DNA of 5,128 nucleotides from contig QNDO01000122.1 of the NCBI GenBank assembly GCA_003644895.1, positions 1-5,128 on the forward strand, written 5' to 3'. Both the position numbers and the translations under genes were made by a program. How positions within the stretch are numbered: the first letter of the stretch is position 1; every line of letters begins with the position of its first letter. The DNA comes from Candidatus Hydrothermota bacterium (GTDB taxonomy: Bacteria; Hydrothermota; Hydrothermia; UBA1063). Of the stretch, positions 1 through 5,128 are shown one piece after another. The notes beneath the pieces are model-generated. The model saw only the letters and a program-made list of their open reading frames with translations, was not told the DNA's origin and searched no databases.

Positions 1-1
1 A

Positions 2-559
2 GAGAGGCTGGTTTATATCTCAGCTCTTTCCCAATTCACCCCCACAAGCCCCCAGTCACTGCTTTTTATAAACACAACAGTTTATTTTTTAAATTATTTC
101 AGTGATTTTGAAGAGGAATTTCGCTTTTTGATGGGGGAAAACGGTATAGATGAAAATAGACTGGTGCTGGAGATAACCGAAAAATTCAGCATCGAAAGTG
201 TTGAAAAATTCAAGGATAAAATTGTGAAACTGAAGGAAAAAGGTTACAAAATTTCCATAGATGATGTGGGAACAGGCTATTCTACTCTGGAGGTTCTGAC
301 GGAATTTGAGCCAGATTTTCTGAAATATGACAGAACCCTTATAAAAAATATCCACAGAAGTAACATCAAGCAAGAGCTATTTAAATCCATAAAAAGTTTT
401 TCAGAAAGCATAGGGGCGCACCTCATAGCAGAAGGGGTGGAGTCGAAAGAAGAATTACAATTTTTGAAAGAACAGGGAATTGAACTTGTGCAGGGATTTT
501 ACTTTGCAAAGCCCAGTCCCATTTTGATAGAAAATCTGGGGAGTGTAAATGAAAATTAA
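2..559 (+). CDS. EAL-domain cyclic-di-GMP phosphodiesterase, C-terminal part (5' end outside window)
   Basis: EAL domains hydrolyse the second messenger c-di-GMP to linear pGpG in the cytoplasm. The frame is open from base 2 without a stop, and the translation before the first ATG (131) already matches the family: LLFIN carries the metal-binding Asn at visible residue 24. The gene therefore starts upstream of the window, and the TTG at 128 or ATG at 131 is not its start. Visible residues 1-185 cover most of the roughly 240-residue domain but not the EAL tripeptide itself. Other expected active-site residues are present: Glu57 (LEITE), Asp87-Asp88 (IDDVGTGYS, loop 6), Lys108 (FLKYD), Glu144 and Glu147 (AEGVE) and Gln164 (VQGFYFAKP). 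By family knowledge this set predicts an active enzyme. Loop 6 has Val where Phe is usual (DDFGTGYS). Any N-terminal GGDEF, PAS or sensor domain cannot be seen. The gene overlaps the next one by 11 nt. Confidence 0.93.
   Translation, partial: ERLVYISALSQFTPTSPQSLLFINTTVYFLNYFSDFEEEFRFLMGENGIDENRLVLEITEKFSIESVEKFKDKIVKLKEKGYKISIDDVGTGYSTLEVLTEFEPDFLKYDRTLIKNIHRSNIKQELFKSIKSFSESIGAHLIAEGVESKEELQFLKEQGIELVQGFYFAKPSPILIENLGSVNEN
538..543 (+). promoter_or_regulatory. Shine-Dalgarno sequence for the mog-like gene
   Basis: GGGGAG lies 5 nt before the ATG at 549, inside the last codons of the EAL gene. It supports that start, and it suggests translational coupling between the phosphodiesterase and the Moco gene. 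Confidence 0.75.
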
Positions 560-1049
560 AGTGGCTGTACTCACTCTTTCTGATAAAGGAGCAAGAGGAG
601 AAAGAAAAGATGTGAGTGGGGAGATTTTAAAAGAGATTGTGGAAAAAAGACTAAAAGGTGAGATAAGTTTTTACGAGATCCTGCCGGATGAAAAGGAGCT
701 CATCAAGAAAAAATTGATAGAGTTAAGTGAAAAGGGGGTGGATCTTATACTCACAACCGGTGGTACAGGTGGAACTCCCAGAGATGTGACTCCCGAAGCA
801 ACTCTGGAGGTCATCGAAAAAAGGTTTCAGGGTATGGAAATTTTGATGATGATAGAGGGTTTAAAAATAACCCCCTCTGCTTCTCTCTCAAGGGCAGTGG
901 TGGGGTCCCGGAGAGGGACACTTATCATAAACTTACCGGGTAATCGCTGGGCTGTGAAGGAGAACCTTTTGCCCTTGATACCTGTTATTCCACATCTTTT
1001 GAGAGAAATTAAAGGGCAAAGTGAGGAATGTGAGGATTTACGAAAATGA
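549..1049 (+). CDS. mog: MogA/MoaB-family molybdopterin adenylyltransferase
   Basis: Predicted to adenylylate molybdopterin with ATP, giving MPT-AMP, the step that prepares the cofactor for molybdate insertion by MoeA. The protein is cytosolic, and 166 aa is normal for a single-domain member. It opens with a Rossmann-like strand and the family SDKG...R.D.SG signature (residues 11-24). The MPT-binding loop TTGGTGGTPRDVTPEAT is at 69-85. The region 109-131 carries PSASLSRAVVG, RRG and NLPG. Asp47 and Asp79 fall where I recall the two essential aspartates of E. coli MogA (Asp49, Asp82). After LPG the sequence is NRWAV rather than the commoner SPKAV. The ATG at 549 is supported by a GGGGAG Shine-Dalgarno and by the family N-terminus. 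It overlaps the EAL gene by 11 nt and mobB by 4 nt (ATGA). Sequence alone does not cleanly separate the mog and moaB names, so the symbol is a family-level choice. Confidence 0.9.
   Translation: MKIKVAVLTLSDKGARGERKDVSGEILKEIVEKRLKGEISFYEILPDEKELIKKKLIELSEKGVDLILTTGGTGGTPRDVTPEATLEVIEKRFQGMEILMMIEGLKITPSASLSRAVVGSRRGTLIINLPGNRWAVKENLLPLIPVIPHLLREIKGQSEECEDLRK
1031..1036 (+). promoter_or_regulatory. Shine-Dalgarno sequence for mobB
   Basis: TGAGGA lies 9 nt before the ATG at 1046, within the 3' end of the mog-like gene. Together with the ATGA stop/start overlap it points to coupled translation. Confidence 0.65.
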
Positions 1050-1786
1050 AAGTATTTGCTATATACGGTTTTAGCAAAAGTGGTAAAACCGAGAGCATCG
1101 AGAGAATTATATATGAACTCAAAAGGCGGGGCTACAAGGTAGGAGCGATAAAGAAGAGTTATCACCACGATGTGGAGTATGACAAAAAAGGTAAGGACAC
1201 GTATCGCATGGAGCAGAGTGGAGCAGATATAGTAGGGGGACTTTCTCGATCCAGGGCAGCTCTGTTTTATAACTATGAGGTGAAGCCGCTTGATTTCATA
1301 AAGCTTTTTAATACAGACTATCTGGTTATTGAGGGAAGGCTGGATATAGCGGTTCCTAAAATCTTGTCTGCTGCAAGCAAGAGCGAGCTCGAGGAATTAA
1401 ATGATTCACTTGTTTTCGCAATTACAGGTAAAATATCCGAAAGTATGGAAGAGTATAAGGGAATACCGGTAATAAATGCATTGAAGAAAACGGAAGATCT
1501 TGTGGACCTAATTGAAAATAAAGTGTTTCCTCTTCTTCCTCAAATCAACTGTGAAGAATGCGGCTTTGACTGTGCTGGAATGGCAGAGAGAATACTTAAA
1601 GGAGAAAAAGATATCAGAGATTGTGTTATTCTCCAGAGAAACAGGGTTAAAATCATGGTCGGGAAAAAGCCCATGTATCTTGCCCCATTCCTTGAAAATA
1701 TGCTAATTAATATAGTTAGGGGATTCCTCTCGCCTCTTAAAGGATACGAGGATGGTCAGGAATTGCATATTCGGATTGAAGAGTAA
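1046..1786 (+). CDS. mobB: MobB-like molybdopterin-guanine dinucleotide biosynthesis GTPase with C-terminal four-cysteine extension
   Basis: MobB is a P-loop GTP-binding accessory protein that assists conversion of Mo-molybdopterin to the guanine dinucleotide form (the MobA reaction) for DMSO reductase-family enzymes. The Walker A loop GFSKSGKT is at residues 8-15. The MobB signature follows: KKSYHHDVEYDKKGKDTYR (36-54), the SGA segment (58-60) and DYLVIEGRLD (91-100). The G domain ends near residue 165. A further 80 or so residues are absent from the short E. coli-type protein of about 170-175 aa. They hold Cys169, Cys172, Cys176 and Cys193 (CEECGFDC, then DC after a KGEKDIRD stretch), a pattern suggesting an Fe-S cluster or zinc site. 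A beta-rich tail follows (201-246, VKIMVGKKPMYLAPF). I recall similar tails in MobB-like proteins of some archaea and anaerobes, but could not check. No mobA is visible here. The gene starts inside the mog-like stop codon (ATGA) and ends 4 bp from the convergent patatin gene. Confidence 0.88.
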   Translation: MKVFAIYGFSKSGKTESIERIIYELKRRGYKVGAIKKSYHHDVEYDKKGKDTYRMEQSGADIVGGLSRSRAALFYNYEVKPLDFIKLFNTDYLVIEGRLDIAVPKILSAASKSELEELNDSLVFAITGKISESMEEYKGIPVINALKKTEDLVDLIENKVFPLLPQINCEECGFDCAGMAERILKGEKDIRDCVILQRNRVKIMVGKKPMYLAPFLENMLINIVRGFLSPLKGYEDGQELHIRIEE

Positions 1787-1790
1787 ACCT

Positions 1791-2723
1791 TTATTGAGGA
1801 TAAAACCTGACAAATTCCGGATCCGGGGTTCTTTTGAATAATTTGGTTATTTTTTTCTTGATTTTATAAGAGCTTTTAAGAAGTGCTCTTATACGATTCA
1901 TCTCTTCCAAACAGGTTTCGTAACCAAGTTCAACTGCTTCATCAATGCGCTCAAATTCGTACCATTTAATCTGCTGTACAGGTGGTTTGACGATGATATC
2001 CGCAAATTGATTGACAAAATGATGTAACCTTGAGGCAGTTATAGCATTGGCTCTCATCATAATGTCAAAGGCTGATCTATATTCGTTTTTAGGTGTAATA
2101 TCCTTTCCAACTTCAACGCCTATGATTATATCTGCACCCATTAACATAGCTGCCATTGCAGGCATACGCTGGGTTATTCCTCCATCTACAAGTATCATCC
2201 CATCAATTTCGACAGGTGCAAAAACCCCAGGTATTGCTCCAGTAGCTAAAACTGCATCTTTGAGATTACCACCTCTTATGATCACATCCTTTCCTGTAAT
2301 AAGATCTGTTGCGATATAAGCAGTTTTAATTGGAAGTTCTTCAATTCTGATTTTTGGGATGAACTTGTCCAAAAGAGTTCTAAGTGGTTCTTCCTTGATG
2401 ATGGATTTTGATATGATTCCTTTTGTAATAACCTTTGTCTCTCGGAAGGCTTTTATAGCCTTTTCAAATACCCCAAGTTGCCCCGATTCATAAAAATCTT
2501 TGAGATTAAGTTCATGATATTCGGGAGAAGAAAATATGGATTTGACAGCCGTTATGATTTTTTCTGGATCATTATGGAGGGCATACAATGCTGTAACCAG
2601 GCCTCCTGCACTGGTACCCACTAGTATGTTAAATTCGATCTTTAGCTGTTTCAAGGCCTTGAGGACACCTATATGTGCAAGACCTCTTGCACCGCCACCA
2701 CCAAGAGCCAGGGCTATTTTCAT
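1791..2723 (-). CDS. Patatin-like phospholipase / serine hydrolase, RssA type
   Basis: Patatin-fold enzymes are lipid acyl hydrolases using a Ser-Asp dyad. The 310-aa product begins directly with the oxyanion-hole glycine loop LALGGGGARG (residues 5-14). The nucleophile motif GTSAG follows with Ser38, then the DGG motif with catalytic Asp180, preceded by the conserved ATGAIPGVFAPVEIDG stretch (160-175). All the catalytic parts are present, so activity is likely; the substrate is unknown. There is no signal peptide or clear membrane segment, so a cytoplasmic location, perhaps at the inner membrane face, is likely. The last 30 residues (281-310) are strongly basic (KIKKKITKLFKR), which could favour contact with anionic lipids (inference). 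The start is fixed by the family N-terminus MKIALALGGGGARG; no Shine-Dalgarno precedes it, and a TATAAT lies only 6 nt upstream. It is convergent with mobB and divergent from the cyclase gene. Confidence 0.93.
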   Translation of the reverse strand: MKIALALGGGGARGLAHIGVLKALKQLKIEFNILVGTSAGGLVTALYALHNDPEKIITAVKSIFSSPEYHELNLKDFYESGQLGVFEKAIKAFRETKVITKGIISKSIIKEEPLRTLLDKFIPKIRIEELPIKTAYIATDLITGKDVIIRGGNLKDAVLATGAIPGVFAPVEIDGMILVDGGITQRMPAMAAMLMGADIIIGVEVGKDITPKNEYRSAFDIMMRANAITASRLHHFVNQFADIIVKPPVQQIKWYEFERIDEAVELGYETCLEEMNRIRALLKSSYKIKKKITKLFKRTPDPEFVRFYPQ

Positions 2724-2729
2724 TATTTT

Positions 2730-2735
2730 ATTATA
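2730..2735 (-). promoter_or_regulatory. Probable -10 hexamer of the patatin gene (leaderless start)
   Basis: An exact TATAAT on the minus strand ends 6 nt before the patatin ATG (2723). A sigma70-type start site would fall at or within a base or two of the A of the ATG, giving a leaderless mRNA. No good -35 hexamer lies 16-18 bp upstream (GTGCTT at best), and no Shine-Dalgarno sequence is present. AT-rich DNA makes chance hexamers common, so this is a prediction. Confidence 0.5.
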
Positions 2736-2748
2736 CAGTCCATTTACT

Positions 2749-2759
2749 GGTGAAGCACC
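2749..2759. repeat. Short inverted repeat GGTG-AAG-CACC in the divergent promoter region
   Basis: This perfect 4-bp dyad with a 3-nt centre lies at the -35 side of the patatin -10 and just upstream of the first cyclase -10, followed on the + strand by TTTTTA. It is the only GC-rich patch in an AT-rich intergenic region, so it could be a regulator half-site pair. The stem is too short for a convincing terminator, and the repeat could be chance. Confidence 0.3.
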
Positions 2760-2763
2760 TTTT

Positions 2764-2769
2764 TATAAT
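2764..2769 (+). promoter_or_regulatory. Possible upstream -10 hexamer of the cyclase gene
   Basis: This exact TATAAT is the first of two copies on the + strand, part of a TTATAAT direct repeat whose copies start exactly 20 bp apart (2763 and 2783). Transcription from it would give a leader of about 22 nt with no Shine-Dalgarno. TTTACT at 2743-2748 is a weak -35 candidate with a short 15-bp spacer. Confidence 0.35.
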
Positions 2770-2783
2770 TTCCGTTTTAAGCT

Positions 2784-2789
2784 TATAAT
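2784..2789 (+). promoter_or_regulatory. Probable proximal -10 hexamer of the cyclase gene (near-leaderless start)
   Basis: An exact TATAAT ends 8 nt before the ATG at 2798, so the expected start site is about 0-2 nt from the start codon. The -35 position (about 2761-2766, TTTTAT) matches the consensus poorly. No ribosome binding site precedes the ATG. Confidence 0.45.
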
Positions 2790-2797
2790 ATATACAA

Positions 2798-5128
2798 ATG
2801 GAAAGAACAAATATAGTACCTGAAAGGAGATTTGTCACGGTGTTATTCGGGGATATTAAGGGATTTACTACGCTTTCAGAGTATCTGGACCCTGAAGATG
2901 TGGAAGATATCATAAATGAGATTTTTACCCTTTTTAGAAAGATTATTGAGGAAAATGGTGGTTATGTGGATAAATTTATTGGAGATGCCGTGATGGCAGT
3001 ATTCGGCGCACCCCGTATGCATGAAGATGATGCTCGAAGAGCCGTGATTTCAGCCATTGAAATGCAGGAAGTTCTTAAAGAGATAAACAATAAGAGAAAC
3101 ATGAATCTCTTCATGAGGATAGGTATAAACACGGGAAATGCATTATGGTCATCTATTGCGGGAGAAAAACCCACAGTCATGGGGGATGCTGTGAATGTAG
3201 CCCAGAGGCTTGAGTCCATATGTGAGCCTGGAAAAATCTTTGTGTCTGAAAAAGTTGAGCAACTTGCAGGAAAATATTTTTATTTTAAAGATAGAGGCGA
3301 GGTTAAAGTAAAGGGCAGGAGTGAAGCTCTAAAAGTATTCGAAGTGCTTGGAGAGAAGATCCCTTTCAGCGAGTTTTTAATCAGAGGAAGAATCAAAACT
3401 CCGTTTCTTGAAAGAGAAAAGGAAATTGAAAAATTAAAGGAACATCTCAAAGAATCAATCTCTGAAGGAAATGCCAGGTTTGTCTTAATAAAAGGAGAGG
3501 CAGGTATTGGTAAGAGCCGCTTGAGCTATGAATTTATAGAAAAGGCTAAAAAGGAGTTTTCACAGGTTAAGGAATTTATAGTGCATTCTGATCCTCTTCG
3601 TTCTGGTGCATTTCTGCCTGTTATTCAGATTTTGAGAATGCAGCTGGAAGTGGCTCTTAAAGAACATTCTTATGTCATCAAAGAAATAGAGGATTTACTG
3701 AGTAAAACGGGTAAATACAGTCATACTGAAATTTCAACATTTACAAAGATTATAGATGAGCTCCTATATCCCAGAGAAAGTGGCAGGGAATTTCATGATG
3801 AAGCGAGAATTTTCAGAGAAAGACTTTCGGCACTTAAGGCTGTTTTTGAAGCAATATTCTCAAAGGATTTTGGGAGTTATATTCTGGTCTTTGATGATTT
3901 TCACAGGGCTGATGTGGATACCCGAAAGTTTATAGAATATTTGACTGCCAGTCCTCCTGAAGTTCCCATTCTGTTTTTAATCGCTTCCCGTGAAGATCTG
4001 GAAAGTATGGATAATATCTCTATTATAGAGTTAAGGCCTTTAAGCAAGCTTTCGCTATTCCAGATTGTGAAAACAATATTTGATGTGGAACAAGAAGATA
4101 TCCACGAGGAATTTGTAGATTTTATAATCAACAAAACCGCGGGTAACCCTTATTATATGGAGGAATTATTGCTTTACTTAAAGGATAGGGATCTGGTTCA
4201 GTATAATCCCCTGAGAATATCTGGTGAAGGTATTTTTGTTCCCGAGACCCTTCAGGGTATCTTGGTTGAAAAGGTGGATACACTACCACAGGATATGAAA
4301 AAAGTGATTAAATATGCAGCATGTATTGGAAAGGTTTTCTGGAAGAAGGTTCTTGAAGAGGTTTTAGAGAAGGAGACGGGTAACATCCTTACAGAACTGG
4401 AACTGGAGGGGTTGATATTCAGGGAACCCCATTCTGCCATCGAAGGAGATATTGAATATGCTTTCAAACACGAACTCTTGAGAGAATCCACTTATTCACT
4501 TCTTACAAGGCGAGAGAGAGAAACAATTCACAGAAAGATAGGCGAAGTTCTGGAAAGCAGAGCAAAAAACGAGAGTATACTTTTCAATGCCGCGTATCAT
4601 TATAAGCATGGTCGGGAAGAAGAGAAGGCATCAAAACTTTTTGAAAAAGCAGGAGATATAGCCTTTGATAAAGGTTATTTCAGCTTTGCCCTGAATTGCT
4701 ATGAATGTGCTGGTAGAAGCCCTGTATTAATTCTTAAAAAGGCCCATACACTGGAGAATTTATCCTTTTATAAGGAGGGTGAAGAACTTCTAAGGCAGCA
4801 TATAGAATTTATCAGAGAAAGGGAAGATCTCTATTTTCAGTATAAAATACGCCTGGCTAGCCTCCTTGAAAAACAGGCCAAATTCGATGAAGCCCTTGAG
4901 GAGCTGGAAGAGGCATGTACTTCTCACCGGGCTGATATTAAATCAGAGGCCCTTTATAAGAGGGCTTGGATACTGTTTAAAAAGGCCAAGTATAAAGAGT
5001 CATTAGAATGGGCCAAGTCTTCCCTAACTATTATAGAAAAGGAACTGGAAGTAAGGACTTATGAGAAAGAGTTAATACGAAGGAAAGGCTCAGTTTATAA
5101 TCTCATTGCCAGTATATATCACAGACAG
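2798..5128 (+). CDS. Class III adenylate cyclase fused to STAND/AAA_16 ATPase and TPR repeats (3' end outside window)
   Basis: The frame is open to the window end: 777 codons, no stop. Residues 10-185 form a class III cyclase domain. Metal-binding Asp19 (LFGDIKGFT) and Asp63 (KFIGDAVMAVFG), Lys59 and Thr126 at the base-specifying positions, and Asn133 and Arg137 (GDAVNVAQRLE) are all present. Family knowledge predicts an active, ATP-using enzyme making cAMP. After the linker KVKGRSEALKVFEVLG comes an ATPase module: PFLEREKEI (202-210, usually VGRE), Walker A GEAGIGKS (233-240), Walker B YILVFDDFHRAD (361-372), an SR sensor-like motif (397-398) and GNPYYMEEL (449-457). A winged-helix-like segment FKHELLRESTYSLL (556-569) and TPR-like helices (about 598 onward) follow. 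The order resembles mammalian soluble adenylyl cyclase, but with one cyclase domain. There is no signal peptide or membrane segment. An in-frame TAA at 2786 makes ATG 2798 the earliest ATG/GTG/TTG start. A GTG at 2840 has a better ribosome site but would cut the first cyclase strand. What the ATPase/TPR part senses is unknown. Confidence 0.92.
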   Translation, partial: MERTNIVPERRFVTVLFGDIKGFTTLSEYLDPEDVEDIINEIFTLFRKIIEENGGYVDKFIGDAVMAVFGAPRMHEDDARRAVISAIEMQEVLKEINNKRNMNLFMRIGINTGNALWSSIAGEKPTVMGDAVNVAQRLESICEPGKIFVSEKVEQLAGKYFYFKDRGEVKVKGRSEALKVFEVLGEKIPFSEFLIRGRIKTPFLEREKEIEKLKEHLKESISEGNARFVLIKGEAGIGKSRLSYEFIEKAKKEFSQVKEFIVHSDPLRSGAFLPVIQILRMQLEVALKEHSYVIKEIEDLLSKTGKYSHTEISTFTKIIDELLYPRESGREFHDEARIFRERLSALKAVFEAIFSKDFGSYILVFDDFHRADVDTRKFIEYLTASPPEVPILFLIASREDLESMDNISIIELRPLSKLSLFQIVKTIFDVEQEDIHEEFVDFIINKTAGNPYYMEELLLYLKDRDLVQYNPLRISGEGIFVPETLQGILVEKVDTLPQDMKKVIKYAACIGKVFWKKVLEEVLEKETGNILTELELEGLIFREPHSAIEGDIEYAFKHELLRESTYSLLTRRERETIHRKIGEVLESRAKNESILFNAAYHYKHGREEEKASKLFEKAGDIAFDKGYFSFALNCYECAGRSPVLILKKAHTLENLSFYKEGEELLRQHIEFIREREDLYFQYKIRLASLLEKQAKFDEALEELEEACTSHRADIKSEALYKRAWILFKKAKYKESLEWAKSSLTIIEKELEVRTYEKELIRRKGSVYNLIASIYHRQ

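Noticed and set aside
89..373. Minus-strand open frame opposite the EAL gene
   Set aside because: Lies antisense to clear EAL coding with all its motifs, and its Phe/Ile-rich product matches no family.
827..1168. Minus-strand open frame across the mog-like/mobB junction
   Set aside because: Shadow of two well-recognised overlapping genes; no ribosome site or family motif.
1512..1706. Alternative-frame + strand open frame inside mobB
   Set aside because: Out of frame with the Cys-rich MobB tail, which has sensible coding; no support of its own.
1817..1826. Perfect palindrome CCGGATCCGG just downstream of mobB
   Set aside because: No loop and no T-run fit for a terminator; on the minus strand it encodes the Pro-Asp-Pro of the patatin tail, so it is probably a coding coincidence.
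1837..1856. AATAA/TTATT hairpin followed by a T-run as a terminator for mobB
   Set aside because: Only five A-T pairs, too weak; the T-run is the antisense of Lys codons in the basic tail of the patatin.
2047..2823. Plus-strand open frames opposite the patatin gene (2047-2319 and 2536-2823)
   Set aside because: Pro/Ile/Ser-rich antisense products of a gene whose catalytic motifs are intact.
2731..2913. Minus-strand open frame over the divergent region and cyclase start
   Set aside because: Covers the promoter region and the antisense of the conserved cyclase motif; no homology recognised.
2962..4491. Minus-strand open frames at 2962-3219, 3901-4134 and 4252-4491
   Set aside because: Ser/Ile-rich shadows of the long cyclase-ATPase gene, which is open across its whole length.
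1..5128. CRISPR arrays, tRNA/rRNA genes, insertion sequences, phage or integrase genes
   Set aside because: Looked for repeats, cloverleaf-like segments and transposase motifs and saw none; almost every base is accounted for by five coding regions.

Overview
The window reads as bacterial chromosome from an AT-rich organism (roughly 60% A+T by eye). Its proteins are rich in Lys, Glu and Ile, and arginine is written mostly with AGA/AGG. That composition, plus molybdenum cofactor genes and a cysteine-bearing MobB, would suit an anaerobe, possibly a thermophile. No sequence here fixes the taxon, so this is inference.

The DNA is almost entirely coding. On the + strand, positions 2-1786 hold three overlapping genes: the C-terminal part of an EAL-domain c-di-GMP phosphodiesterase (its 5' end lies outside the window), a MogA/MoaB-family molybdopterin adenylyltransferase, and a MobB-like P-loop GTPase with a C-terminal four-cysteine extension. 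The overlaps are 11 nt and 4 nt, and both downstream genes have good Shine-Dalgarno sequences, so they look like one translationally coupled operon. Mog activates molybdopterin by adenylylation. MobB is an accessory factor for the dinucleotide form of the cofactor, so the pair belongs to late Moco maturation.

Only 4 bp separate mobB from the convergent gene at 2723-1791 (- strand), an RssA-type patatin-like serine hydrolase with its Ser-Asp dyad intact. A 74-bp divergent intergenic region (2724-2797) then separates it from a large + strand gene starting at 2798, which is still open at the window end (777 codons visible). This encodes an N-terminal class III nucleotide cyclase domain with a full set of catalytic residues, then a STAND/AAA_16-type ATPase, a winged-helix-like segment and TPR-like helices. 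It is laid out like a one-cyclase version of mammalian soluble adenylyl cyclase.

The divergent region is the most compact regulatory piece. It holds three exact TATAAT hexamers, two on + spaced 20 bp apart and one on -. Two of them sit so close to their start codons that the mRNAs would be leaderless or nearly so, and neither gene has a Shine-Dalgarno sequence. The window therefore combines a c-di-GMP-degrading enzyme and a probable cAMP-making enzyme around a Moco operon and a lipase. Any functional link between these parts is a hypothesis. I saw no RNA genes, insertion sequences, CRISPR arrays or convincing intrinsic terminators.
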